This document shows positions 10,598 through 24,204 of a DNA stretch of 64,000 nt, in pieces. Under the pieces are notes generated by a model. That model did not search any database, was not told the DNA's origin, and was given only the letters and a program-made list of their open reading frames with translations. Source of the stretch: Prunus persica (Eukaryota > Streptophyta > Magnoliopsida > Rosales > Rosaceae). A program made the translations under genes and the position numbers. Every line of letters starts with the position of its first letter. Positions within the stretch are counted from its first letter, which is position 1. The DNA lies in the NCBI RefSeq assembly GCF_000346465.2, contig NC_034016.1:14524969-14588968 (forward strand). Reading direction: 5' to 3'.

Positions 10598-13500
10598 TTA
10601 CAATCTATCACAAATCCACCCACCTTCATATTAATGTTTTTATACTTCATATTTTGTGTTATAATTTACTCACAAAGCATGCCATTAATTCCTTGATTTG
10701 TAAATATACATTTTTTTTTTCTTTCTAATAACAGTTCCTAATTTCTAGCATATCCATAATTCCGTTTTTAGTCCCTCTAATATTAGATTATTTTCCTTTT
10801 TCTCTCAAACGCTCTCAACATCTCTCCCTCTCAAACCCTAGCCGCCGAGAAGGTGATTGTCTTTATTGCATCTAAAATTGCATTATATGACAGCACACAC
10901 TAGGCATAAATCCATCAAACTTCGGCTAAATTAACAAAGTTCATAGCCTTATCAATGATGTTCATTTGAGACTAAGAAGACTTTAGTCTTATTTAATAAA
11001 AACTATCTTGCATCCTCCATGGATGCCCTTGCCATGGACATAGTCGTGAGTTTTAGGAAGAACTACCCTTAAGCTTTCATCTATGCCCATCAAATGAATT
11101 AGAGATTTTTAACTGGCAAATGATTGATTCTTTTGGATCTTTTTAAACAAAGTAAAAATCTTTCATAAGGATCTGATAAAACAAGATTTTCCTGGACTCC
11201 TTTCCCTCTTTCTAATTGGTTGGAGGTCCAAAATATTTGTTGCAAAAACTGCCTCAATCCTTCATTTGAACGAATGCGTTAACTAATGAATTAATTAATT
11301 AATCTGCTTCAAAAAGAGCAAATTTATGATGACAATTGAAGATTCCAAGATCCGTAATGATTCAAACATATCATCTCGAAGTGTCCAAGTTCGCAATAAA
11401 AGGGAGAGGCCAAGAGTGGCGTTTGATTTTTGCTGTCTCCCTTTCAGTATCGGCAATAATTTTATTTTCCTTTTTGCTGTTTCCTTACATTTGATTTTCT
11501 CATTGGCCTTTCCCGTAATGATTATTTTCCCCTTTGCTGATCTATAGAATCCCCTTTGCGGAAACAACGGGCTCTCTCTCTCTTTCTCTCTTCTTGGACT
11601 TAAGTGCATCAAACTGAAACTGAAACTTAGTCTAAGTGCATCCACGTGCATCAAAGTGCATCAAAGTGAAACTTAGGTCTACTTTTGTTCAAACTGGCTT
11701 CTTTTTTCTTTCTTTTTTTCATTTTAACTAGTACTAATTATTTTGATGTAAGTTGAAATGTAGAAACATTATTATCATGAGAAATATGGAATTAATAAGA
11801 TCTGAAGGAGATGTTTAAAATGAGCCTAATATCAGATATATTTTACAACATATACTATTTACTAGTGAATTAATATGCACACCGAAGTAAATTTAATCAT
11901 CTCCTTTTTCACAACATATGCTATTTACTTGAGATCTGTTGAGTCAGAAGTTGAAAAACCAAGCGAGACAGGAAGAGAAAAAATGACAATTCAAGGCATT
12001 TGCCATCATGTTTTATGCAATTGTCTGTGGCATGCTTTAGATGCCAAATGCAGGAAATACAAATGAAAACTGGGTTTTTGGTCTGGAATTGAAGCATCTC
12101 AAGGGACTTGCTTTCTTTGTTCTTATTAGTTATGCTCCGGAATTAATGGGAGTCAGTGCAAAAATATGTGGGTTGGAAGTCCCAGGTTTATTTTGTTGTC
12201 TGAATGCAATTTGGTTGAATTTGATGGATCAGTTTGGCACGCATCAGTCAAAGATATTTCGTATAAACATCAACTCAGCAGTTCCCACCCAGAATACGTT
12301 AGGGAGAGACTAAATACTATATATACATGATTTTTTTTAATGCGAATAATATATACGTATAGAGAGGGAGAGTGGGAGAGAGAGAGAGAGACATATACAT
12401 ACAGACATGTTTCCTGCCGACATTCTCATCTAGCTTTATCCATTCTCGTTCAGCCTCCATTTTCACGAGAACATATGGCTATGTCTGAAATAGGAACCTG
12501 TAAGTATTATCATACGCACATTAGTCAGGTAGCGACCTAATAGGGTTAAAGAGGAGTGAGTGAGAGAGTGTGCATATGCATGTCCAACTATACTTAACAA
12601 GCATGCATATATACTTTTCATGACAATTAATGCTTCGTTCAATTGCCCTAATTATTACTTAGAAATGTGAACCTTTGACAGTAAGGCAGAAATACAATAC
12701 GCTTTCAGGGAGGAGCCTACAGTACGGCCAATTTGGATACTCCTTTTGGATAGTACAACAATGCATCCAAGAATTAACAAGACATATATACTCCTTTTTC
12801 TTTTAAATAAGATCAAAGATAAATAATAATTAAAACTAAAAGAAAAGAAAGAAAGAGGGTGCAGCCGATGGCATTACATCCGTTTTGTGATGCCAGAAGA
12901 TGTTTTTATGGATCAACTTGATCTTATAGTATTATTAGTTATTACTGATATTAAATGAAAGTTTTATGTTCGAATTCTCCTTTTTGACCAATTTAAAAAG
13001 AAAAATGCTTCAATTAATGGTCCGAGATAGGAGTGGCTCTCTTAAAAATATACAATTTTTTTTTTCGTTCATGTGTAGTTCTTGTTTTTGAAGATGAAGA
13101 TTTGAGTATAATTTTGTAAACCAAAATAGTACTCTTTTTTTCTTTTTTTTTTCCGTGAGTTTGACCAAGGACAAATACATGTTAAAATCAAACAAACAAA
13201 GCATGCATCCATCGCCTACAAATATGTACAAAATGAATGTAGTTACACAAAATATGTAAGAACAAGAGATGAAATTGTTTATTTTAAATTTCTAATATAT
13301 AATTTAACATAATTAATCTCAAGAGATTAAGATTAGTGGACGGATTGCCCATAAGATGTGGAGCGGTGGTCCTGTTTCTTAGTTTTATTTTATTCTAATA
13401 ATTTTCAAAAACGCTTTAGGAGTTTGATGTGATTTTCTATTTATGATTTTTATTTATTTTTAGCTTTCTGGCTTTCGATACGAATTTGCTGTTTATGCAG

Positions 13501-14185
13501 TTGCACGGCAGATCCAGAATTTTTTTAGGGAAGAGGCAATGTTAAAAAGCTAAAATATAATATATATATATATATATATAATAACCAAATAGCCTTACAA
13601 TTTAAACAATACTAAAGTTATTTATAATTAAAATAAATAAGAGTTTTATGTCTAAGACTAATTGACCATAATCTATTTTGTATCAATTAATATGCACAAA
13701 ATTCATGTTACACAATATATCAAATATGAATAAAATGCACGTCATTTGCACAATTAGTCTATCAAAATTCATATGAAATCAAGCATTAATCTAACCAAAA
13801 TCAATACCAATTAATCTAACCCAAAGTACATGTGATTTGGAGATCATGAGATAAAAGTACATGTGATTATGAGTTTGGGGTATTTTTCGCTGATTTTTTT
13901 AAATAAATTTCTAAAGTTAGTCTAGTTAAAATTTGACACATGGCACCTTAATAGTGGACCATATTAAAATGGAATGCAAGTTGAGAAGCACAGGATTTTA
14001 ACTACAAAAAAGTCAAGTCATCTTCTTCTTTGACTGGTGTCTGCAACTTAAGAGAAAAAAATTTAAAATCTTCTAAATTCTATAACTTTGGTTGTACAGA
14101 TTCAATTGACGAACCAATTTCTCCTACATGATCGTGAGATCAAGCTCAATAATTTAAGGTAAATATTCAAGGTCTCACACAGTAG
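10598..14185. other. Long gene-free stretch of block A
   Basis: AT-rich DNA with simple repeats: GA repeats near 12360-12390 and a TA run near 13558-13580. 11940-12065 resembles 3440-3565, and 11760-11880 resembles 35040-35130, so small dispersed repeats are present. About 10998-12955 and 13353-14185 are missing from block B. No convincing coding frame was found on either strand. Confidence 0.5.
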
Positions 14186-14189
14186 CAAC

Positions 14190-14380
14190 AAAACCGCCTC
14201 TCTGAGGCTTTTAATCGAACACTTGGTGGGCACAAGCAAATGGGCAAATTCCTGCATTTCCAACGCATTTTTTGGCGAGGGGAGGTGTGTCTGCACCTCC
14301 TTGCGCCTCATTGGGTCCACAACTGGAGGCAAATATATATCATAAGTCTGAGTACATGTGCTTCTGATTGCTGAATCAGG
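14190..14380 (+). pseudogene. Unidentified gene-like fragment (block A copy)
   Basis: Plus-strand translation gives residues such as RLLIEHLVGTSKWANSC, SNAFFG and GPQLEANIYHKSE, shared with the open copy at 45242-45433 in block B. Block A has an extra insertion after SNAFFG that breaks the frame. Conservation between copies could simply reflect the recent duplication. I do not recognise the family. Confidence 0.25.
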
Positions 14381-15897
14381 GATATAGTCATTGTTTGCAT
14401 TGTGCGTGATTCTCTCCATATCAATTCAACATATTATTGTGTTTGGTGACTGGAGAAGTTTTATCCATACTATTTGGCACATAATTACTTTGTACTTTTG
14501 TTTGTTTATCAATAATATGCTATTGCTTATTTTCAAAAAAATACATAGTGAGCTATATTTGGAAATAGATAATAATATATTAAATTGCTTTTCCACCCCA
14601 AATCTATGCAGCCTATGGTTGCCTTCTTTATAGCTCCGCCATATGCATTTCCTAAGTTTGATGATGCATTTTATTATCATTAATTTATATTTTCTTAATT
14701 AGTATATGTATATGTGTGTGTGATTTCTTCTTAATATGTATTGTTTGTTCAAAACCCAAAATATTTTTCATCCTTTTTTTTAAAAAAAAATCTTTCTTAT
14801 TGAGAGGAGCGATAGAATATTAAATTCACACACACTACACTAATACTAGGAATTAGAAGAGTGTTGCTTCATTAGCTAGTTGCTCGTCAGCAGATGAATC
14901 AAATTTTTTAGTTTCTTCTTTCTACAAATTTGCTTTTTTTTTTTTCCCCCTCTTTTTCTAAGAAAAAGGCAAAATGACATGTAGTCTAAGGACTGCTTTT
15001 TTGTTCCTTGGTGAAACTTATGATCAAGACATTTTTTGAATCTCAACAATTATGATAGATATCAAGCATGTTCACTTTTAAAAGACCTTTTGCCCTTCAA
15101 CCTTTCTAATGGACTGCCTTGACTGTTTGATAGGTAACCGAGAAACTTATCATGCAAGAAGTAAATCAAAGCAAAATAAATCTGGTAATAAAAGTTTGAA
15201 TCACAACATGATTAGGCAAAAATACAAAGGCTACTTGCTTACCTACTTGTTTTCGATTTTTATCGCTTCACTAAAAAATTCCATATTGATCGAGCTAAGC
15301 CCATCACCATCACTTTTATTCTCATTAAAACCTTAGAGCATCTTAATTAGAATATGTGAGAAAGTTACGTAAATGAAAGACTAGCAAGCATGTATTTTTA
15401 CATCTAAAATAGTCAGCACGTAGCAGAGAGAGAGAGAACACCATAATTTACATATTAATCCACATAAAGAGGGTGCAATATACCACGATTATATTTGAAG
15501 AAGACTTTTTTTCTTTATGTAAATCACAATTTACAGAAATCTTTCATTACAAATATAAGAAAAATTTATGCATACATATTAAATTATGATTGGCATGAAG
15601 TTTCTAGGAGGCGTGCATTTTCTCGCTTTTCGTTTCAACTTAAGCAAAAAAACATCTCTAATGGACCCAAGGGTTCTAAATGTCCAAGCCCTGCTGCAGG
15701 GATTGAGCGAAGTCCACAGCTGGTTTCAGCCCATGGAACCGAACCAAAGCGGGGCCTGAAATTGAAAGATCCACAAGAAAAAATATATTTTTATTCATAA
15801 ATAAAACATCCTACTTTGACTCTCTTGTAATTTTCGTCTTCTCCGTTCTACTTCCCGCTGTGCTTCTGATAAACCTCTAACTTCGTCAATTCCGGAA
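14381..15897. other. Non-coding region upstream of PPR pseudogene A
   Basis: Aligns with 45440-48173 of block B apart from the 1.16-kb solo LTR there. The empty site AAACC of that LTR is at 15328-15332. Open frames of 75-100 codons occur but differ by indels between copies and look like chance. The last 300 bp probably include the ancestral PPR promoter and leader. Confidence 0.55.
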
Positions 15898-18145
15898 ATG
15901 CCCCTACTGAAACCTCATATTCACAAGCCATCTTCCTTCCCCGGTGCTCCCTCCGACACCCTGCTCGCAGAAAGAGCAATCACATACCTCAAACGCCATC
16001 CCCACAACCTCACTTCTCTCTCTTCCGGTTTTACCCCTGAGGCAGCCTCCTTTTTGCTCCTCAAGTCCCAATTCGACCAGCCCCTAACCCTAAAGTTCCT
16101 CAGCTGGGCTCGGAACCATGGTTTCTTCACCTTCCAATGCAAGTGACTCGCCCTCCACATCCTCACTCTCTTCAAGCTCTACAAGAGCGCCCAACACCTC
16201 TCCGAGGACGTTGCCGTCAACACCATCGACGACAGAGGTAATTTGGTCTTTCAGTGCCTCAGTGACTCCCTGCATATCTGCAATTCGAGCTCGGCGGTTT
16301 TCGACTTGGTGGGGAAGTCTTACTCTCTCTTGAATTTAATTGATGAAGCTCCGAATATTGTTAATTTAGCCAAAGTTCATGGATTTATGCCTGGTGTACT
16401 GTCATATAATGCAATTTTAGATGCAATAAGTAGGTCAAAAGAGTCTGTTCAATTTGCTGAGGAGGTGTTTTCTGAGATGATTAGCAATGGGGTATCCCCG
16501 AATGTGCATTACTTACAATATTTTGATTAGGGGTTTTAGCGGGGCGGGGAATTTTAAAATGGGGCTGTAGTTTTTTGGTGGAATGGAAAGAAATGGATGT
16601 TTGCCGAATGTGGTTACTTATAATACGCTGATTGATGCATATTGCAAATTGAATAGGATTGATCAGGCATTTGAACTGTTGAGATTGATGGCGTTGAAGG
16701 GATTGGAGCTGAATTTGATTTCATATAATGTGGTAATCAACGGGTTGTGTTGAGAAGGGAGGATGAATGAGACAAGTCAGGTTCTCTAGGAGATGAAAAG
16801 AAAAGGTTTTGTTCCTGATGAGGTGACTTGTAAATTGTAATACACTTATTAGTGGGTATTGCAAGGAAGGTAATGTTCACCAAGCACTTGTTCTGCAAGA
16901 GGAGATGCGGAGGAATCGCTTGTCTCCCAATGTATTCAATGTCATTAATGCTATGTGTAAGCCTAAGAATTTCAATCGAGCAATGGAGTTTTTCGATCAG
17001 ATGCGCGTTAGAGGACTTCGTCCAAATGAGAGGATGTACACTACGTTGATTGGTGGTTTCTACCAACAGGGGTTCTTAAATGAAGCTTATGATGGTATGA
17101 AGGAAATGATTGGGAATGGATTATCACCTTTGATTTTACAATGCACTTTATCAATTGATACTGCTTATTGGGGAGGATGGAAGATGCCATTCGAATCCTA
17201 CAAGTTATGACAGGGAAAGGGTTGTCCCCTGATGTACCAAGTTATAGTACTATTATAACTGGGTTTTGTTGGCATCAAGAATTGGAGAGCGCATTTCGAA
17301 TGAAGCTGGAGATGATGGATGCGGGTGTATTACCTGATGCTGTTACCTATTCATCACTCATTCAAGTTGTCTGTCAGCAAAGAAGACTAGGTGAATCTTG
17401 TGATCTATTCCAAGAAATGTTGAGTATGGGTATGCCTCCTGATGAATTTACATACACAACATTGATCAATGCTTACTGTGTGGAAGGGGATTTAAATAAG
17501 TCTCCTCATTTGAATGATGAAATGATACAAAAATGATTCCTACCTGATGTTGTTACCTACAGTGTGCTCATTTATGGACTTAACTAACAAGCTCAAACGA
17601 GGGAAGCAAGGAGGCTTCTGCTCAACTTGTTCTATGAGGAGTCTGTCCCTGATGATGTCACATATATTACGCTAATAGAGAACTGCACTAATGGTGAATT
17701 TAAGAGTGCGGCTGCTTTAGTAAAGGGATAATGTATGAAGGGTTTGATGAAAGAAGCACACCTAGTTTTTGAGACAATGATTGAGAGGAAACACAAGCGT
17801 AACGAAGCAGTTTATCATGTTATTATTCATGGTCATTGTAAGGGTGGAAATGTTATCAAGGCATACAACCTGTACAAAGAAATGTTGCATTCTGGTTTTG
17901 TTCCGCATACTGTGATGGTTATTGGGCTGGTTAAAGCACTTTTCACAGAGGGGATGAACAGTGAATTGAGTCAAGTCATAGGGAACACACTGAGAAACTG
18001 TCAGCTTTTTGATGCTGAATGTGCAAAACTACTCGTTGCCATCAACCATAAAGAAGGAATATGGATGAAGTTTTTAATGTGCTTAATGATAGCCAAGGAC
18101 GGCCTCCTTTCAAATAGTGGAGTAAGAGCTTCTGCAGGGGGATAA
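15898..18145 (+). pseudogene. P-class pentatricopeptide repeat (PPR) pseudogene, EMB2745-like, copy A
   Basis: Translation in pieces gives an N-terminal organelle-PPR leader (ATG 15898) and then successive 35-residue repeats of the P class, such as TYTTLI..FYQQGFLNEA and TYSSLIQVVCQQRRLGES. From memory this resembles Arabidopsis EMB2745 (At5g39710); that identity is inference. PPR proteins bind organellar RNA. The frame is broken by TGA 16144-16146, a frameshift near 16505-16530, TAG in GGGGCTGTAG near 16567, TGA 16751-16753, TAG 16787-16789, frame slips near 16840 and 17135, TGA 17534-17536, and stops near 17583 and 17729. Most of these also occur in copy B. Intronless, as expected for a PPR gene. 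Confidence 0.9.
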
Positions 18146-19813
18146 CTAATGGCAAGCATTCTCTTATTAAAAGAAGCAAAAAATGATGGCAAAAGTTCAA
18201 GCTGATTGCAATCTTTTTGGTTGACAGAGTAACTGATGAAGCCGAAGTGCATAATCACCTTGATTGTGATTATTGTCTGATAAAATACTTCAGTGTTATG
18301 GTGGCTTGTGCAGATAAGCCTTATTACTCCATGCCCATGTTTTCTTACAATCCAGCCAACCTTTTTATGAAGATTCTTCATTTATCATGCAGTTACTTTC
18401 TTACAAGTTCAGGTAATGTGTGTGTGTGCATGTTTAAGGTTTTTTTCATCATGGAAGAGAAAGGGAAATACATTGGCCATACAGTGTGTACTCATGACTC
18501 ATTATTGGACTTTTCAGTTTCAGTTAACAGATGGTTGCAGTTTAATCTATTCTTGGATACTGAGTCGTTCTTGAGAAGATAAAATAAGTTTCATACCAAA
18601 GCACAAGCAAACAAGGACCTGAAGAAGCATTAGGTCCTGTCTTCCTTGTAGTGTAACTGCAAATAATGTTTCTCTGCGCTGCCATCTTCGCTTGCCGGTG
18701 TTTCTGGAAGTTGACATCTTGTGTTGCCTTAAATGTATCTTGAGAAGCCAAGGATGTGGATCTCAAGCTGCATCTGATGAGATTTGAAGAATAATATACT
18801 GTCCTAAATATTGATTTGTGGCGATTAAATCTTCAGATTTTACAGATGTATATATGTCTGATGATCTGCTGTATTTTGACAGCACAGTATACAAAATTGT
18901 AACCTGATATTTTATTGTCATCTTCATTTGTAAGTTTAATTGGGCAAAATTATTTGTGCAGCTATTGAGTTGGTTTTATGAATAAAGTTTGAAAGAAACA
19001 TCGTGCGTAGCATTTGATATGGTACTATCCCTCTCTGAAAATCGGATCGGCAGCTACATAACATGCCATTTATGTGATCAATCTTGTGAATGCTAGAATT
19101 TCCCATATCCCAATTTGATTGAATAGACCTCTGAAGTCTTAACCTATTGACCAAACTAAGTCTAGGATCGACACTGGATTGGTTACCTTGCAGAACTTGT
19201 GCATCCTCACCAGAACTTCCAGAAACCTCAAATCTATGGCATTTTCCATCAATCCAGCGCCATACAGTCATCTGCCCTCTGTAGCTGTGTTTCACGACCA
19301 AGTATAAAAATTTACTTAGGATCTAAGGCACCTCACTGATGGATAGTAGTTTACTTCTTGCTTAAGCGTATTTTCCGTCGACATCATAACTGCTATGCTA
19401 CTCATATTGTCTCTAACCAGCATGGTCATTTTGCTTCTTCTCTCAACTAATAAACCACTTTAACATGGTAGATGACAGATAAAGAATACTTGTAATATAC
19501 TGACCTGTGCCATAAGGTACTTGACAGAGGAAGGTAAATATAAGGACAATTGTAAATGTAATGACTCATGAGATTTGTTTGGTAATAAACTTTGGGTATG
19601 AAAGAGAAAAAGTGAGATTAAATCAACATAAAGCTATTATTTGTGGGATTTCTGTTCACTTTCTTCAATTTTCTCAGTAACCAAACGTACAATTGTCCAT
19701 CAATCCCAAAACTCAATAACTCTAATAACTAACAAATACATACGATTCAGGTTACTGTTTTTGCCCATTTACAAAATCTTCTTCTTCATAGCCTATTTAT
19801 TCGTAGTTGCTGC
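18146..19813. other. 3' flank of PPR pseudogene A, non-coding
   Basis: Collinear with 50390-51845 in block B. About 170 bp (18786-18955) are missing from B with a 5-bp ATTTG microhomology at the junction. A minus-strand open frame of about 120 codons at 18936-19301 has a shortened counterpart in B but no recognisable domain; I regard it as doubtful. Confidence 0.5.
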
Positions 19814-21261
19814 TAGGGGTGGGCACGGTTCGGTTTGGTCCGGTTTCACCCTCAAACCCCAGCTGAACCAATTAAACTTTTACGGTTCGGTGTGGTTCGA
19901 TTTGAGCTAAAATTAAAATGAAAACCGACTCAAACCAAACCATTCATATCCGGTTCGGTACGGTTTGGTTCGGCCGGTTTAGCATAAAAGAAAACATCAT
20001 TTTCTCTGTGTCACTGAACATGTTCATTCTCAAGTTCCCTAATATCAAACGCATAAAACATTCACTAATCATACAAGAGGTAAAGAAAAAACATACAAAG
20101 AAAAGAAGCTGCAAGCAATAATAATTATTAGAGAACATGATTCTCAAAGAAATACAATCTTATTGTGCTTAATTATATAGTTATTACAAAGGAAAAAATA
20201 GGACTGGTGGTTTGGTGGCAATTCTCCACACTTGTATCTTCCCAAGTGCTGCACCAGCTTTTGTGTGGTATTAAAAACACTAAGGAGGCATGAGATTCCT
20301 CTGTTGGTTTCCTCCCCACGCATGTCTCTTCTGTTGTTCACAACATTTGATCTTTTCTCTTGTGAACAGGCATCAAGCATTAATATCACATAAGCAACAT
20401 TTTATATACATTATTCTATGAACAAAACTAAATCAAAGCAAGGTATGCTACAGTCTTTTTGTACAATAAAATAGATTAGCATATTTTACAACCATAAAAA
20501 TGAAAAATTAGGCCTCATAGAAAATACCATTTTATTTTTCAACTCTCTAACTTTTTATATATAACCAGTTATTGGAGACAATACAAAAAATAAAGTAGTA
20601 GACAGAATTAGCATATTTTACAAACCCAGCTGATGATGACGATCCACCACCAACAATATTCCCATAATCAATCCTTGCATAACCTGGTGGTCGATGATGG
20701 AACTTGGGTTTTGTAGAGATGGATTTCGCTGAGGACAAATGGGTGGGTTTCGCCGAGTTCGAATCATGTTGGCTTGAGTTAGCGTCGAGGGAGAGGGAGA
20801 GGGAGATGTAGCAGAGAGACAAAGAGAGAGGGAGAGGTAGCAGAGAGAGGGAGAGGTAGCAAAGAGAGATGGAGAAATAATGAGAGGGAGTTGCAGCTAG
20901 GGTTAAGAGACGAAGGAAGGGAGATAGGAGAGAGGCTCTTCTGAGGGAGAGAGAATGGTTAGATAACTTAGATGTGTCCGTGAGTTGTAGTTTTGGAGTC
21001 CAATCAAGTGTTGCAAGGTACATGGTATACTCTTAAATAACCACTCAAACCTTGCCACATGTAAACTAAATTAAATAAATAATAAATTGATTTATAATCG
21101 GTCCGGTTCGGTTTAGGACAGTTTTTAAAACTCTCAAACCACAGCTGAACCAAACCAAACCGGTTCGGTTCGGTTTTTCAAAATGTTGACTTTTTCTTTG
21201 GTCAAAACCAAACCAAACCAATCCAATATAATCGGTTCGGCCGGATTGATGCCCACCCCTA
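19814..21261. mobile_element. Non-autonomous hAT-type transposon (1448 bp)
   Basis: Perfect 12-bp terminal inverted repeats TAGGGGTGGGCA / TGCCCACCCCTA flanked by the 8-bp target-site duplication GTTGCTGC (19806-19813, 21262-21269). The unoccupied site is present once in block B at 51838-51845. Both subterminal regions are packed with CGGTTCGGTT-type motifs in both orientations, likely transposase-binding repeats. No transposase is encoded. An internal minus-strand open frame (20547-21023) with a Ser/Leu-rich start and a PGYARIDYGNIVGGG segment could be captured host sequence. Confidence 0.9.
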
Positions 21262-21269
21262 GTTGCTGC

Positions 21270-22271
21270 ATCGATGAGGCTTTTATTTCTTTATTTATTT
21301 TTTTAATTTTTTAATTTTTTTTATTAGTGAGGAGATGGGAGATCAAATTGTACCCCTTTTAACATTGGAAATGAGCAGGTACCACAGTGGTGGTCTCTCT
21401 CTTCTCCCCTGCTTGACACTCAGGTTCGAAACCCTAAGGGGCTTCTTTCCTCTCAATGTAACTAAAAACCCATTTATCTAAATCATCTTGATTGGGCTGT
21501 TTTTGGTTGCTTTCTATCTTGAGATCTATTGGGTTGAGAACGTGATTGAAAAAGTATAGGCTAGGCCACGTGTGTAGGACTAGACTAGGTTAGCTTAGAA
21601 ATGGCTAGATTTCGTGTGAAATCAAAGAAGAACATGGATATTGTCTTCGCACTTGGATGGATGAATTATTCCTAAAAAATTGATGTCTTTAGCTATAATC
21701 CAAGCTAGCCTAGTCTAGCTAATCCAAGGGCTGATTTCTACTGTAGTGCTAAGTTTCATTTTTTCGATGTAAACTCTAACCCTCAAGCTTTGCTCTTGTC
21801 CCGATAATTTTATTTTAGTGTTGCTTAGCATGACATGTGAATAAAATTAAAATAAGCCTTAGTTGCTAAGTTTCATTTTTCCAATGTAACTTGCTTTTGT
21901 CCCTATAATTCTATTTTAGAGTTGCTTAGGATAACTAAGGCTTATTTTTATGTATTTAACCTTTAAGAACTTTGGTGGGATAAGATTTGTTGCTCTACAA
22001 GTTTTTTCTTTTAAAGACTTTTGAGTAGTGGCAGATCTAGGATTCTATGGACAAGGAGTCACAGTGTAAAAGTTCCGAAATTTTTATACGAAAAAAATAA
22101 TACTAAAAAAAATAGAAAGATAGTACTTCCATTCATAATTCATAGCAAAATCAATAATATAAGTTACAATTGTCCACGACGAGTTTTTATCTTTTGAAAA
22201 CATTACAATATAGTTTTATTATCAATACAAGCAAAAACATCCCTCTCAATGTAAACAATATCTCATTTACT
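21270..22271. other. Non-coding, collinear with block B
   Basis: Matches 51846-52850 with small indels. Contains a repeated TAAGTTTCATTTTT.CGATGTAA segment (about 21750 and 21865). No gene seen. Confidence 0.55.
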
Positions 22272-22514
22272 CAGTGGCCCTGGCCCCCCTATTTTTTTTT
22301 TTATCACTCCTCTATTATATTATATATAATATATAGAATTTGTAATAAACAACTTAGAATTTAAGTTAAAATTTTCTCTAAAACAAATTAGACATGACTC
22401 AATTAGAAATATTTAGCTCTAAACATGTAAGTATTGAATATTTAGGTGTTTTATATACTTGTATTTTCTACTTCGCCCCACCCCCCCACTTTTACAATTC
22501 TAGCTAAGTCCCTA
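22272..22514 (-). mobile_element. Small non-autonomous hAT-like element (243 bp)
   Basis: Present in block A only. It is flanked by an 8-bp duplication CATTTACT / CATCTACT (22264-22271, 22515-22522) with a single CATCTACT at the empty site in B (52842-52849). Weak terminal inverted repeats (CAGTGGC / TAGGGAC). Its inverse orientation matches the element at 61590-62130 and the fragment at 34610-34686. Confidence 0.7.
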
Positions 22515-23769
22515 CATCTACTTCTATTGGTCTTGCACTTGAACTACCCAAATTAAACAGAGGACTATCCGTAGATAATTTTCTTTTAAAGAATTGTTCC
22601 ATAAATCTACACATTAATTAATTCAATTCATCATTAAGTTTTATCCAAATTATCATATGAATATGAAAATGTCAATAACTCACTACCAATATTTAATATA
22701 CCAAATTATAATGTCAATTAATATTCAATATTCTTCAATATACCAAATTATCATATCAATCAATATTTCATATATAATAAATCAATCCACATTATCAATC
22801 AATTATAAATTCAATCAATCCACATTATCATTTCCATAAATTTCATTCCATTAAAAAAAAAAATCAATATCAACAATATATATGTATGTATTAATATTAT
22901 CATTATAAATTTATAAATAACACCGTTTCTCACTTGTAGTTGAAAAAATGGCAGTGAACGGTGGCACAAGGTGGTGGTGGTCAGCAGTGACAACGAAGAG
23001 GTGTGGTGGAAGTTGGAGGTTGGGAGGTTTGGAGCTCTTAGGGATTGTAAGGGGGAGATATGAAATTGGGAATGAAAAAGTTGGAGCTGTTGCGCTGAAA
23101 TCGGGTAAGAGCTGAGTTTTTCTTTTTTCTTTTTGAAACCTGGCCCAAAACGATGTCGTTTGGAGGTCAGGTCAATTAAAAGATAATTGACTGAGCCTTG
23201 GACCAAATAACATTGTTTGGCCATGCTCGTTTTAAAAATAAATAAATAAAAACCTTAGATATACAGATTGGGACTTTGGTTGAGTGCACACAAGTTGCTC
23301 CGTAACTGTCCAAGAAGTCGTTCAACTCCTCTTGTCCCAGTGTGCGTCCGCCTCTGCTTTTGAGCGTAATCTTGTTCTTGTAATTATGGTCAAAAGAATT
23401 TATATTTTTTATTGTTCAAAGAATTTATAGGTTAACAATAAAACTGCACGAATGGTAGTAGTGTTCAATACTTCAATTAGACTTTGCTTCTTGTCACCAA
23501 GAATATGGTGATGTGTGTGAGTAAATGTTGTTCCTTTTTTATTCATTTATGAAAAGTAAATGTTGTTCTTTTTTGCCATACCTGATTCATTAGGGTAGAA
23601 GCCCATAAAGACCCTAATCCTTGGGAAAATTTGTCGTCCCAAGACGTTTGAAGGATTCTCTCAGCAAAGGGGACCTTTCTATTTCGACCCAAAAAAAAAA
23701 AAGAAAAAAAAAGGGGACCTTTCTATTGTACAGCTGTGTGTTTGGATTGCTAGTTGTAATCAAAGCCCC
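22515..23769. other. Non-coding; includes about 620 bp absent from block B
   Basis: About 22692-23314 (AT-rich, with a GGTGGTGGTGG segment) has no match in block B; insertion versus deletion is undecided. The remainder aligns with 53020-53415. A homopurine segment lies near 23688-23712. Confidence 0.5.
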
Positions 23770-24204
23770 TTAGAGCACGTTCACCGAGGAGCTGAGCCCA
23801 AGGCTGGGAAAAAAAAAAAAAAAAAACTCGTTCCAGCGGTGAATTCAAGTCCGGGTTGGGAGTCGGTCTCACCAACTCGGGCTGGCCCAAAGGTCAGTTC
23901 AGCTCGAGGTGAAGTCCGCGTGTTGTAACGTCAGCGCGTTGGTTCAAAAATTTTTTACCGTTGGCTGAACCACAGCGCGCTGACGTCAGCGCGACGTCAC
24001 CTCCAACGAGAAGAAGCCACGTGTCACGCCCCCAGCGCTCCGATCTACTTCTCCGAATCCAATCCAACGACTGGCATTTTTTGAGCAATATACCTATCCT
24101 CACTTTCAACACTAATCCTCACACATTTCATTATACTTCTACTATTATTCACTCTTTACTAACATTTTCCTCTCTTTCATCTTGTATTTTTATTTCTTAT
24201 TTTT

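Noticed and set aside
15495..15800. 101-codon frame upstream of PPR A
   Set aside because: Conserved with block B only at the level of recent duplication; sequence looks like non-coding leader.
18936..19301. 122-codon minus-strand frame downstream of the PPR pseudogene
   Set aside because: The block-B counterpart is shortened by indels and has a different start; no recognisable domain; probably PPR 3' flank.
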